Origin: Opisthorchis felineus
Taxonomy: Eukaryota; Platyhelminthes; Trematoda; Opisthorchiida; Opisthorchiidae
Assembly: GCA_004794785.1 (NCBI GenBank)
Contig: SJOL01009709.1
Location: 1,003,746-1,067,745 of the forward strand
Direction: 5' to 3'
Length of the DNA: 64,000 nt
A program made the translations under genes and the position numbers. A model generated the notes under the pieces. It saw only the letters and a program-made list of their open reading frames with translations. It did not search any database and had not been told where the DNA came from. Positions 36,801-49,000 of the stretch are shown piece after piece. The first letter of the stretch is position 1. The number at the start of each line of letters is the position of its first letter.

Positions 36801-38929
36801 TGGTTACGTACAGCTGGCATCCACTTTAAATTGTAATGGTCAAAGCAGGTTTCAAAGCTCAGCTGTTTTCTGTGCTAAACGCGGTATAATAAACAGCCGT
36901 TAGTCGGGTGCGATGCGTGTCCTTAAACAGATAACAAGCAACTAAGATGACTGCCAGTGGAGACTGGCGTGGTTCCGAGTGCATTGCGTCCTTGTATCCA
37001 ACTTGTTCACTCGCCCATATCAGTACTTTCCCCTCAACTGATCGAGAGCAGTCATCACAGAGATCAAACGAGTGCAAGTTGCGTCGTGACCAGTATACTA
37101 AACAGTTGAGTTTTGGAATTCCCGATGCCATTGCTTGTAGTTGCCAGGTGCATATAAGCAGAAATAGCCTTTACCTCTTTGACACTGTAGTGATAAACTG
37201 CAAACTAAGCCGTCGTTATTGTATCACTTTCCGTTTGTTTACTAATCTATTAGTGAAATCTATAGGATGCGCCTGATGAAATACTGAGATAGGTAAATAA
37301 AATAATCAGTGGAAATTACAAACAAAAATGCGCGGTCGTGTTCTGGTTCTAATTTGGCCACCGGAAAAGCCTTTTCAATTATATAGGTAATACCGTAGGT
37401 CAATTCTTCACCAGTCGGGTGCATTGTACCTCAGGATGGGTTGGTATCCGTCACAGAATTGGTCTGACGCATCAAATGAATTCGATAGACTCCTGGGTTC
37501 AACAGGTGAAGCCTCACTTTAAGCCGTTCATAACTCAAGAATGTGTCTAGTTCATTTCTGAACTTTCATTTGTTACAGAAGATTCAAACGGCACCTCTCT
37601 TGTTTAGCCTTCGTTTGCTACTTTGCCAGTAGTTAAGCTTTTCCCAAATATTCCGTCAAATATTTGGGTATGATTTCACTCTGCGGCACTGCTGAATAAG
37701 TCCTCGATAAATCGAAGCGGCTTTCTGTGCGTTATGTCCATTTTTAACGCGTGCGCTCGGTTTTCTCTTTATAGCTAGATTCATTGTTCCAAACTCGTTC
37801 ATTTGATTCCTATTTTTCCAGGCTACGATCGGAACCTTGCTGTTTACCCTTGATGCCTTCATCTTTGGGTGACCCTCTGAAAGCTACGTTCTATGTAACA
37901 TCGGCAGCTGAGGATTCACTATCTATGAATATTCTATGACTAGTCTATTCTATGTCTAGTCTGCCTTGGAGAGTTTTACTGGACGCCACTCGCCCCTACG
38001 TGCAGAACTATTAAACACTATTTTAAAGTTTATCGCTGCTCGTTTAAAGTTACTTAAATGCAGACTCCTCCATACCGTCAATCACTCCTTCTTAACTGAT
38101 AAGCTCACGTTCCACCCTAAAGCGCATCTGCTTCGGTTGGTTTGTCACTTTTCAGAAGTATTTTGTTTCCTTTCTTTAGTTCTACTTTCGCCGGCATGTG
38201 AATGATAAATATCCACCATCTATTGGTGCATCAATGTTGACTTGACGGTACATGTTTTGAAACACCCTAAATTGATATCGGTGCGTTCCATGATTCGTAT
38301 CAGATCGTACTGATAATTGTGAGAATGACGTACAGAATTCCGAGACATCCTGACATAGAGAGACACTGTTGGACATGTATCGGTAAAAAAAATCACTCCC
38401 TTCTTTTTATTGTTACGTCATCAAAGTTCACCAACAGTTGCAAACTATGGAGGGCATGTTACTAATTGCAGTGGACGGTGAACAAATGTTCTGCTAGAAA
38501 ACCTAGCCGGGAGGCGATTCAGCACGCATGACTGTCGGCCGACGTCTGCTTGTATTGTCCAGTGTCCTTTCATTCTCGGAGGTAGGACTACAGATTGTTT
38601 TTAATATCATGAACATATTATTAATGCGTAATTAAAAATTAGTGAAAAGTTTATTGACAAATAGACTTAGTCCTCAGAGAACACGCGTATCGACAACCGG
38701 CCCTTAAGTTAGGTGTACAAACCGGTGTCATTTTCCTACCCTGGCATACCCATATATTTATCCACCTCCAGGTGGATCTCGCGGCAACTTCAAATCCTGC
38801 TGAGCTGTTTTCCAGGAGGCAGCTGCTACATCAGAAGGAAAGGGATACTTATGGGTCGAATAAATATAAGCTGACTGGTTATAAGTCTCTGGTAATCAGC
38901 AAGCAGGCTCCTTTCGAAAGACTACGCCA

Positions 38930-38932
<3 letters not shown>
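33831..38932. other. Non-coding stretch, nothing recognised
   Basis: Possibly part of a long intron, if the fibronectin-like halves belong together. The open frames around 36573-37276 lack domain signal and splice support. A small duplicated string (tctatgactagtc, tctatgtctagtc) lies near 37930-37960. Confidence 0.4.

Positions 38933-38969
<37 letters not shown>
38933..38969. repeat. (TA)n microsatellite
   Basis: A perfect TA run of about 37 bases. It sits 14 to 32 bases upstream of two possible acceptor sites for the candidate exon that follows. Confidence 0.97.
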
Positions 38970-38972
<3 letters not shown>

Positions 38973-39001
38973 GAAGATGCCAGGGCAAATGGGGCCATCA
39001 G

Positions 39002-39163
39002 AAATGCATTTAACATTATTGCAAAAGAAGTGATTATACGGTGTGTTGATTGGGTCATTTCTTGCGCTGACGGTCCAATGTCTCTTAAGACAAAGCAGTA
39101 CGCAGTAGCAGTACGACCCACTGTACTGCACACCGGTATTGGTTTTGCAGAAGTGGTCATTCA
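39002..39163 (+). CDS. Candidate exon: second half of a fibronectin type III-like domain (partial)
   Basis: The open frame here contains SLKTKQYAVAVRP followed by HTGIGFAEVVIQS. This resembles strands F and G of fibronectin type III domains (Y-x-V-x-V-R, then G-x-G and the last strand). Two AG sites (38982-38983 and 39000-39001) give the single-base start phase needed to follow exon 28180-28321. Together the two would make a domain of about 100 residues. Against it, the acceptors lack a pyrimidine tract and lie beside a TA repeat, and the 3' end is uncertain. Position 39163 precedes a weak gtcaga donor, and the frame stays open to 39287. Confidence 0.3.
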
Positions 39164-39289
39164 GTCAGAATATGACTTACAAATAGCTAAAACCTTCATT
39201 AGTCAGTTAAGCCGAGCGTTCCAGTTCAAAGCTGCACCAACTGCAAGACAAAATGTACCCGGAAATCTAAATCAGAAGACTAGTTTTTG

Positions 39290-42112
39290 AAACTTCCGTA
39301 AGACGATGCCATGTCTTCATCCTAATATATTCAGATGGTTAAAACAGTAGATTCCTCCAAGTTTTCTCCAGTTGAGACTGATGAAAGAACTTCAAGGGGT
39401 ATGCAAATTTAATGGTGAATATATGGGCTGTAAATACCGTATCATAAAATGTTTGACTGGGGCAGTGTGCGCCGCCATCCTACGTTGTCGTCTTTCCATG
39501 ACAGCACAAGTGTCAAGCTATTCACCGAGGAACTGTGTGACACATTCGAAAAGCTTGTATATGCCTCATTAAAATGCGGTCACTTACTCGGTCGAAGCGC
39601 GCCACCAAAATTACCCACACGCTCTTAAGAGGGTGGTTTCATAGTATTTGGTTTATAGTACCTACTGACAGGATACACAGGAGAACATCTATTAGAAAGA
39701 TAAATTGATGTAGGGATGCACTTCATTTTGAACCTCTCAGTCAGTATCTGTGCCAATTCGGGCGGACCGGTGTTCAACAAAGACAATCTCGGATATGAAA
39801 GCACACTAAAGTCACCATTCTGGGGTATTTATCTGGCAAAAATCCGTGCAGTTGGTCAGTGGTGCCTGTCTGGGTTTCCATGTGTTCCAAGTTAACACAT
39901 GGCCTTCCGAATCGGGCCAAAATGTGAGTTGGAGGAAATGTTTGGGTACAGTTTAGATGTCATGGTACGGATTAAATTTGGTTCTGCGCCGTGAAGAACA
40001 GTTTAAAAGAGTTAACCATGTATAAGTTAGACTCAAATTGGGGGACTTATCATTACCTGTGGAGCATATTTAAAAAATATTTTTTTCTGAATTATGGCGC
40101 AGTGAGATAAATTTGTTGAACACATGAATCTTGAAAAGACAGTCGTTGGCCACTCTTAGGGAGCCGGTAAATTGGGTTTTTATTTCCCCTTTTCTGTAAA
40201 TTTCAGTTCTGTGCAGCTAAGGGTATCCTCAGATCTTACCACCATGGAATCCGCGTCACAACTAAATTAACTTTTCTCAAACATTCTACGTCCATTTGTC
40301 CTCTTTTAGCAAGTCTTTCTAGGTCGGAAAACAACCGAACAATTACAAAATAATAAAATTCAAATTTTGATCCCACCCACGAGCCTGTTTGCAAATAGCT
40401 CTAAACTTTTGAAAAAAATATGTAATCAGATCCAAGAATACAATGCCATCTTTTCTGACTCAGCTGTGGGGTTCGGAAAAACGCATTCACGTGAAGTTTT
40501 GGCTGGCAGCTTAACACTGTGGAGTTTAGTACCAGACGTGTATTTGTCAAGTCTTTGCCGGCTTACGCATCCAGCTTAAAATGCTACTCTTTATACTTAC
40601 AGTTTCTGAGCACTAACCAGTGCACTCCGACCAATATTTACCAGTCAGCTGGTTTAACTGAGTAGATAATGTTTCCAGGAGACAACGTTTGGCTTATCTT
40701 CAACTATTGAGTTCAATAAAGATGAAAAGCCTCATTTAGTTGGACTTTTTGGGTATGCCCACATGTTCCACACCAGGGTCCTCATTTTCTCCCATCCTCA
40801 GCGCGCTAAAGGTTTTTGAACCGATCGTCTACCACCTTATCTTGCTACTATATTCCCCACAGTACTGCATATCCAGGCAAACTCGGGCAGTTATGGAATG
40901 AAGATGGTTTCCGGTGCGCTGCCGTTTTTATGTTGATGGAAACCCTGAACTCTGAACACCAGTATGCATACAAAATTGAACTGCCATATTAACTCAAGGC
41001 TATTTTCCTACATCTGAATTTCTGTCGCGAATGTCAATTCACCCGCAGGCCGAAGCCGATAATATACAAGATATTGCGTCCATATCAACATACGAAACGG
41101 GGTCATTTGTGAGAGAGTTTTGCGATGCAAATCATTGGGAAATTGATCCCGAAAGCCTCATAGCTGTCATAACGGCTTAGGCGTTTCTCTGTGAACGAAT
41201 GACAAATGTCCACAAATTTCTCCACCCAGCCGAATGCAACGTCATTATGTGATTGGTAAAAAATTTAAATGAATCGACAAGTGTGGCTAAAGGAACACAA
41301 GCAGTTTTACGAACGGCCGATGTTAGTAGCCAGTTTGTTAACTAGTAAACAGTGTCAAGTGCGTGTGTCGAAGCTAATCACGACGGTTTGGTAGCTTGTG
41401 CAAACAGGGCAAATGACATTCAACTGACACGTTGATGCGTTACGTACATTCTGGAATCAACAAACATTTATCCACTCATGACAAAAAGGTTTAAGTTTGT
41501 TTTTATGGCGTGTGATCGGATCTTGAAAAGAACAGGCTTCATCTTTTTTGCGGCTCGTTAGGTAGAGGCGGATGATGGCCTATGGGTCACGCGTCCATTT
41601 ACCAGATTGTGTGGTTAGCAGATTCTATTTTAGGTTTGGATTTTTGGTTTGACTCCCTGTTGACTAATTCAGCTATGATCACACTACTGGCAAATGGTCG
41701 TCGGGTTTCACAGAGAATTAAACGGCAGATAAGGGCACGAAACTGTTGTCCTTTGGACCACACGATCGGTTCTCTACACTCGTGTTGGATCTCAATAATA
41801 CCGAAAGCGCTGGCGGGGCTGCGTCTACCGGGAGTGTGCTACAACTGCCTGTCCAGACATTCTGTTGTAATTCAGACAAATGAACTGGAGGCAACCAGGC
41901 ATTCGATAGGCAATGGTGTCTAGTCAGACTAAACGATCCGACTAAGCACCAGTGAAACAATGATGGTCTAAATTACCTAGGAATTTTGGGCACCACTGGA
42001 ATATGTCGTGCTTTCTGTGGCTATACAGTCAAAAGGCAAATAAATGGACCAACTATGTGAGATGGTCCTTTTTAAAGCCTAAACGAGCTAACCACACATT
42101 AACACGTTTCAG
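39290..42112. other. Non-coding stretch, nothing recognised
   Basis: The 113-codon + strand frame at 41582-41923 and the overlapping - strand frame are not backed by splice sites or a domain I recognise. Confidence 0.45.
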
Positions 42113-42322
42113 TATGACTCTTTCCAGAGTGATCACTCCAGCAGCAGAATACATATGGTCATAGACAAATTGATGACACCACTTGACATTGATGCATACA
42201 AAACAGAGGCTTTCAAGCGCGCAACAAAAGCGTCATATGAGTTTGGATTCCGTGTTCCGCAAAGCCCTCTTACGGATAATTCCACAATGCAAAGCTGCAT
42301 GCAGTGCATTTACTTGCTCTAA
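42113..42322 (+). CDS. Candidate last exon of an unknown gene (partial)
   Basis: After the good acceptor cattaacacgtttcag, one frame is open in phase 0 for 69 codons and ends at TAA. The peptide is protein-like, with an amphipathic stretch (DIDAYKTEAFKRATKASYEF) and a Cys-rich end (SCMQCIYLL). An AATAAA polyadenylation-type signal occurs about 210 bases downstream (near 42533). I do not recognise the family. It could be a terminal exon of the CUB gene or of another + strand gene. No strong donor inside the frame argues for an internal exon. Confidence 0.3.
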   Translation, partial: YDSFQSDHSSSRIHMVIDKLMTPLDIDAYKTEAFKRATKASYEFGFRVPQSPLTDNSTMQSCMQCIYLL

Positions 42323-44304
42323 ATGCTCTATATTCTGGGGAGGTTTCGTTGAATTGAGTAAGGTGTTGATGATCAAAATTCATTCTTCCTGTTGACTGCT
42401 AGTCATTGGTCATTTTGGATTACGCTGTTACTGTACATCTGGTGACAAACGACTAATCAAGAGAAAAACAGCTTGTCAATTTCATATTCCTCTGGGCTCA
42501 TATCAATTTTAGGTCTGTCATTAGTTGGCAAAAAATAAACGTTAGGGACTGTATTTGTTCAACTCGGTGAACACGCACCACACATGGATCGGAGCGGAAA
42601 AAATACAGTCCTGCGGCATCACACTGTATTGAAGTCGGTGATGTTATAATGTGTAAAACCCAGTGAGGTTTGATGCAGCAGAGTCTGAGAACACGCAAGC
42701 TTGTTTGCACTCTAGCCATGGTTGAGTGCAGCGCTGTTAAATGATGTGTGGACAACGAGCATTACGAAGTACCATATTTAGTTCAGATGGAACTGTCATA
42801 CATTAATTACAGTATGCCGAAGTCCACAGTCATTTTTTAATAATTTACGAACCTTGGTGTTTGATCTGTAAACAGACAGAAGCTAAAATATTTATTGTCG
42901 TATGTTTTGATCGGCAGTTTCAGTGAAATTTTTGAATGTCACGTAAAAATACGTACGGTCGTTAATTAACTTCGTGGTTAGTTAATTTTACTCAACTTGG
43001 ACATCATATTTAGTTCTTCCGGTGACCATTTTCCTTCCGGTTCTTTGAGAAAAAAGCACTAAATATATATGAAAAACATTCCAAACATTTAAATGCCATT
43101 CACCTTTTACCAGTCTACACCTTGCGCTCTTGCCCGTTTTTGGAATAAATCAAACAAAAAGAGTAATACCTCACACTGATTATTTTCATCCCTGAGCGTT
43201 GGCACTCGAGGTATATTTCTGGCCCAGATTCAACCAGTTTGCTTCATAGTTGCTCAGTCCACATTTTCGATTTGTCAAGCCGGCAGAGCTGTTTAGAATG
43301 ACTGTCTTATACGTTCTAAATAAGGTAATTAGAAAGTATGGGAGCACTTGAGGACTTTTCATTGCAACTGTAATACACCATTGTCCAAACACACGCTATT
43401 AACCTTGGATATATTTTGACTTCAGTTTGCTAATCCCTGTTGTTACCTGGCGATTCCTGGAAGGGTCGTCGACTCAGATTCGTATATTGCCAGAACATGT
43501 TGATCTCACACAAAAGCAATCGAACAACTGAAACACTTTGACAGGTCTACCATTTGTCCCAGTGGAAATGACGTAACTGACTCGAGCTGGTTATTTCCAA
43601 ACTAGCTATATCAAAGATGTGCATACTTCAAAGACACTTGAAATCTGCCGATTCAATTCCACATTGGTGTTTAAAAATAAACCGAATGATTTGTTGTTGA
43701 GATACATGAAAACGTTAATAAATATCTGCTGTAAAACTCCCATCACAGGAATATGGACTCATCTGCAAGTTTACCAGTATGTGTAAAAGGTGGAGGATAA
43801 ATCTGTAGATTTGTGTTGTGCACAAAATCCACGCTAATCTTTATGTAACAGCTTTTTGCATTCCATCAAGTCTCTTTTATTAAGCCGCACTACCAGGTGT
43901 CTGCATTCCGTTCTGATAGCTGTATTTTAAGATCCAACTCTAACGTTGATTTGTGGGATATTGATCCGAACAGTGAGAAGAACAGCATTCGAGCATTGGT
44001 TGAAGTCACACTACTACTCAAAGGAGTGCATGATCTGAATCGAATAATGTAAACATGGCCGAACATCAGCCAAACGGATCAGGCTACAAGATTAACCACA
44101 GGACCAGTTAAGCAAAGATCTCCGGGGACAGGGTGTAGCAGAGAGGTCGAAGCCAGGGATCATCCGAGCTTGATCCACTTAGATAATAGATAAAGCCCAA
44201 ATAAGTAAGATTACTCACTAGGAAAACCGATGATACTCAGAAGCATGTATGCGAACTCACGCGCACCACCGATTAACGCACAATTCCTCTTCAGTTCACA
44301 ACAA
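42323..44304. other. Non-coding stretch, nothing recognised
   Basis: No exon or repeat could be supported apart from the possible polyadenylation signal near 42533. Confidence 0.5.
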
Positions 44305-44390
44305 CGCACTGAAGAGGTTGCCTCCATTTGTGACGAAACATTTGCAACAAAGTTGTTAAGCTTAGCGAATAAATCAACCGCCCCATAGAC
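44305..44390 (+). repeat. Dispersed retroelement-tail-like motif, copy 4
   Basis: It reads gaagaggttgcctccatttg, then tgacgaaacatttgcaacaa, then aagcttagcgaataaatcaa and ccgcccca. It looks like the best-preserved copy and aligns with the other three in the same order. I recall similar sequence from fluke genomes but could not check. Confidence 0.65.
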
Positions 44391-44735
44391 TTATCTGTTA
44401 GGCCTGACAATCCGGTTTCAGAACCGTCTAAGTTTATCAACTTTTTCTCGTGTCATAATCGCCGGATTTACGTTGCTTCTTTATACCTTTGCAGGTATCC
44501 TGCACAGGTTTTCTTGCTTCTTTTTTACTTCCTTGGATTTAAACTACAGGAAATATCCCAATATATCTTCACGTTTGCAAATGCATTGATCTAGAACTCT
44601 TTTGAGACTGAATTAAAAAAACAGTGGTTAATTTTAAAGTCAACCTTGCAACATTTACGGAAGTTAAGCTATGCAAGCCTGCAAAGTTTTAGAAGTTTCT
44701 CCAGAAAGGTGCCAATTCATGGGTGATATTTTCAG

Positions 44736-44807
44736 CCGAATGGATTTCTTCTGCCTACGGACCTACAGTAACAGTGTTTGATTCCACTTATGCAAAGAGT
44801 TTTCGTC
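44736..44807 (+). CDS. Candidate small internal exon, unknown gene (partial)
   Basis: 72 bases lie between the good acceptor gggtgatattttcag and the good donor gtaaat. The open frame has phase 1 at both ends, and the peptide starts EWISSAYGPTVTV. The length divides by three, so the exon would be skippable and compatible with phase-1 module genes such as the nearby CUB gene. There is no domain signal. The frame also stays open beyond the donor to a stop at 44924. Confidence 0.22.
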
Positions 44808-45013
44808 GTAAATGCGGCGGGATTGCACTGGCGCATGTCGTGCACTTTGCAAAAATTGAGCAAAAATCAAGCCCTCTAAAATATGTTGAGACAGAATATT
44901 TGCTAAAGACACCACAGTTCATGTAAACCGAAAGTCAGGTTAAGCGTACCGTTAGAACATACCTTCATCAATGGAATTTCATCTCGTTCATATCGTGCTG
45001 ACTGTAAAAAAAA

Positions 45014-45216
45014 NNNNNNNNNNNNNNNNNNNNNNNNNNNNNNNNNNNNNNNNNNNNNNNNNNNNNNNNNNNNNNNNNNNNNNNNNNNNNNNNNNNNNNN
45101 NNNNNNNNNNNNNNNNNNNNNNNNNNNNNNNNNNNNNNNNNNNNNNNNNNNNNNNNNNNNNNNNNNNNNNNNNNNNNNNNNNNNNNNNNNNNNNNNNNNN
45201 NNNNNNNNNNNNNNNN
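45014..45216. other. Assembly gap (203 N)
   Basis: A run of N directly preceded by an A-run and followed by a (TA)n tract. The true length of the missing sequence is unknown. Confidence 0.99.

Positions 45217-45271
<55 letters not shown>
45217..45271. repeat. (TA)n microsatellite at gap edge
   Basis: A TA run of 55 visible bases bordering the gap. The tract probably extends into it and caused the assembly break. Confidence 0.97.
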
Positions 45272-45275
<4 letters not shown>

Positions 45276-45844
45276 GACACATCTGTGAGTTGCCAGGATC
45301 CGTTCTCTTGTCGGAGTGTTGTTCAGATAGAATCCCTCACAAAATTGATTTGCTGCGTCGAGTGTTCCGACGTTAAAGCGTATGGTGTGGTCAACCACTT
45401 AAATTACCCTTCACCGAAGAACGAATCACACGGTGTGTATCGTGTGATGTTAAGCCAATGTAACGTTTACCACAAGTCCCCCACCTTTGAATGTCGGCTA
45501 TGTTAATGTGGGATGTCATTCGGACTTCTGAGACATTTATATATTAGACTAACTGTAAAAATCCGTTGGTTCTGCGGAAATTATGTGAAATTTGCGCAAA
45601 CACTGATCACATGTTTCTGCTTACTGCGAGAGTACAGTAACTACTGAAGCGTAAACTACATATGTCGCAAAATGTTAACTTTGGAAATTGTTTTTAGGGC
45701 GGTGCCGAGTGACGAATTCCTAATCTTTCGCATTCTGCGTAGAGTGATACACACTTGTGCCAGAACATGAGCATAAGGACCGAGGGAGTTGAAGTTTAGT
45801 GACGCATAGTAGTGCTTTTAAACTTGTAATCCATCCCCTTTTCT

Positions 45845-46095
45845 CATACCTTGATCATGGGAAGCACTGGAAAACAGACGGTCATCCATGCATTCGCACT
45901 GATCTCATATCTGCCAACGGCATCAAACCCACCAAACTACATTTCTCACACTTCCGCTGATGTCGAGTTTCGGCGCTTAGTGATTTATGGGCTGATAACT
46001 CAGGCAAAAGTGGGTAGCGTGGCTTTAGTTTTAAGCGCATTTTATGCTGTGTCTAGGTTTGCCAGGTGGTAAAATTTGAACAAACATGGGAATCC
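45845..46095 (+). repeat. Unnamed dispersed repeat, copy 1
   Basis: The segment from about atcatgggaagcactgg to aaaatttgaacaaacatggg aligns along its length with 53745-53995 in the same orientation. Shared strings include tctcatatct/tttcatatct, ccaccaaactac/ccaaccaaactac, cacacttccgcygatgtc and cagtgatttatg. The copies differ by many substitutions and small indels, so they are old. No coding capacity is recognised. Confidence 0.75.
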
Positions 46096-49000
46096 AGGCG
46101 GCGTTGTCCGAATTAGTTCAAATGACAAGTTCTGCAACTGAGGGTTATTTGGATTCTGGTTAACCCAAAAACGTTATGAAACCAAAGGAGATCCACGAAA
46201 CCAGAACTCGCTTGCGTCATTTGCACAGAATATTGTTCCGGTTTTAAAAACGTGCAGCCGAAATTCGTTAAAGCAGGCTGCCTCCCAGAAACTAGCATAT
46301 GGTTATGAAAATAATTTCACTTCGACCGTTTTCGTGTGTTCAACATGTGAACGTAGCAAAGAAAAATGGGTTTGGCATCGTAGCAGCTTATAAACGAATG
46401 TCATTCCAACAGAGAATTACCGTGGTCAGGAAAGCCTTACAGCCTAAGTCTAACTGATTTGGCACTCTTCAGTTTCACAGTTGTCACGCCAACGTAAGGA
46501 AGGATGTAAGCTGAGATACTGCCAGCTTGCACATGCTTAACGAGAAGCAATCAAGTCTTCAGGCCTGAAGTGCGACATAAATGTATCGGTAGCGCGGTTT
46601 TAAAACAACTCCTCGGAAAGCATACCCGCGACGATAGCCTTATTGACTTATAGTAAAGCAGAGACCAATAAAAACGGTGAAGTAGATATTTGATCATTGG
46701 TATTGCTGTGGGTCTGAAATGCGACAAAGTCATCAGTGTAAATGAGTTTTCCGAATCTTTTCACTTTACCTGAATAACATTGCAGAAATACTCCGTTAGA
46801 TATTTTTCCAAAGAAGTTATATTTCTGCGATTGAAAGCGTTGATGGCTGCATTTGTCTCGCTGAGTAAAAGTGGAACAGGAAATAGGTAATGGAGACTGG
46901 AGAGGAAGTAAATTTAGAAGAATGTTTTGTTTGGAGAAAAATTTCCCTGTTCATTTCCACCAACGTAGGAACTGTTTAACTTCGAGGCCAACAGAACTAA
47001 GGAGCAGACGTTCTTGCAGTTAAAAGATGAGGGTAGAAAGGAGTGTAAAATTTCGACGGAGGTTTTGCTGGTGGGGTCGTTTTGGCTTAGGCAGAGGACA
47101 TAGGCTTGGGACAGCCACAGAAGACCCTGAAGGCTACCTACTTTTAGTGAAACGGTGGTTGGAGAAATAAAGTAATAAAAAACATGTTTAGATACCAAAT
47201 AACATAAGACACTTCATGTTGTTAAGGAAAATGTAGCAGCAACAAACTAAATGGGAGAATTATACGTGATATATTGAAGGGATTTCTCGGCTTTGCCAGA
47301 TAAATCGAAACCGATCAGGAAACTATCTGGTTATAAAAGGTAACTTGTTATAAAATTTCTTAAGGCTTGGTCCTAATCAGATCCGTCAGAAGGGTTTCAG
47401 AAAGTTAAAACTAGCCTATGGGTTTAGTCATGAAACCACTTTCATTCATGATAGAGACGATCAAATTGAGTCAAATAGCAAGAACCGGTAACCAAAATGT
47501 CACTTGGCCGACTGTACTACCTTCAGTTTTTTGTCCAAGTCAGGATGGAACGCGCAGCGGATTGCCTTCACAGGAACAACCCCTACTTTGGTAGGAGACA
47601 TTTTCAGCGATCCGCAGAAGTTGCCGGGTAAACAACAAATTATGACCTGTAAGACATTGGCAAGTGTAAAACTGCAAATGACAAAAGTGGCAATATTTAG
47701 AAAAGAAAGACGTCATACGAAATAACTTAGTCTTGGAAATTAACATGTCCGTGCCACATAAAATCACAGGGGATCAAAAATCGACAGTTTGCTTGAGACT
47801 GGGAACAACGGCATTCCAGGAAAAACTGAGTGCAGTGGTCTCGAAATGCCTACCGAACCTAGATGTGAGCACATCCCCGGTGCGTTTGGATGCGTTTAGC
47901 TGTTGCAGAATATACTCTGCCCACTGAGAGAAGGATTTCATATTCTTTTAAACAAGTCGGCATCCGACACTGCAGAACGTCCTCTGAAGGCCTTGTCCTC
48001 GTCCACCTAATTAATCAAAGTGAACCGTCCGTCAAGCTCCAAAGAGTGTGCAGAAAGTGGGCAGAAACGGTGACAGAATGCATCCTCGAGGCACGCCACA
48101 ATCTTTGGCAAGGGCCTTCATCAACTTTCCACCATTCCGGGCAAACTGCGTTCGTCCGGGAAATTAGTTGCCAATGGGGGATAGAGGGGTATTTCATGTC
48201 CGTCTGTCTGTTCACAAAGCAGGAGTTTTGGATGAACTTTATCTCTGATACTGCTAATTTCACTAGGCATACCAAAAACATCATGCTCTGACGCTTGAAG
48301 CCCTGAGCACTGCTTGAAGGAGACAAGCTAGTGAATCCGTTGTAGGCCTACGTGCCCTGTTGACAGATTGATGAGGGATTTTTTATGTCGGGAATCAATA
48401 GTTCTAGGATTGTCAGCACACCAGAAGTTCAAAAAATTGGACGAAATTTCTGCGAACTGCTATGTTGACAGGGGGTCTTCTCGAAATTCTCCTTCTGTTG
48501 TCATAAAAGGATTCGTACGGGAGGCAACTAAACAGGGACACTGAGAAGATATTTCCGAAGCGTTGAATCACAACACCATAGGCTACACGATGACAACTAG
48601 TGCTTTGTTCGTGTGGGATTTTTTTGTCAGTTTACTATAAAAAATTTTGAAAGTATCGTTGTTGTTTGAATTCCTCAGCAGTGTAATAGTATGTGTGTAT
48701 CTTAGCGGTTGGCATCGTAACGTTTTGTGACAAAAATTTCATTGACTTAGTTGAGGTTTGTAGCATTCGCGGTATATCTCACTTTCTGGGTTAGAAGAAT
48801 TTTGTCCTTTTCCATGAATCCCCACCATTAAAAGGTAAGCTAGACACCGCTTAGCTGGTAACTGGCTTGACCTAATCCGAGAACACTGTTCTTTGGTCAT
48901 GGTTTCATCCCCTGGTCAATAAGCCTCATGTATCCTCTGAGCTGAGCCGAACAGTTAAACGATGCACGATCCAGTGCGCATGGATGCATTCCATGAAAAT

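Noticed and set aside
36859..37276. Overlapping 90 and 109 codon frames on both strands
   Set aside because: No splice sites in the right places and no recognisable domain.
41582..41960. 113-codon + frame and 80-codon - frame
   Set aside because: No splice support and no family; probably chance.
44903..45398. Several 100-136 codon frames spanning the first N gap
   Set aside because: They consist of N and an Ile-Tyr run from the TA repeat; they are artefacts.
48700..48760. Possible fifth, reversed copy of the tail-like motif (gtcacaaaacgtt)
   Set aside because: Only one short block matches; the rest of the ordered motif is absent.
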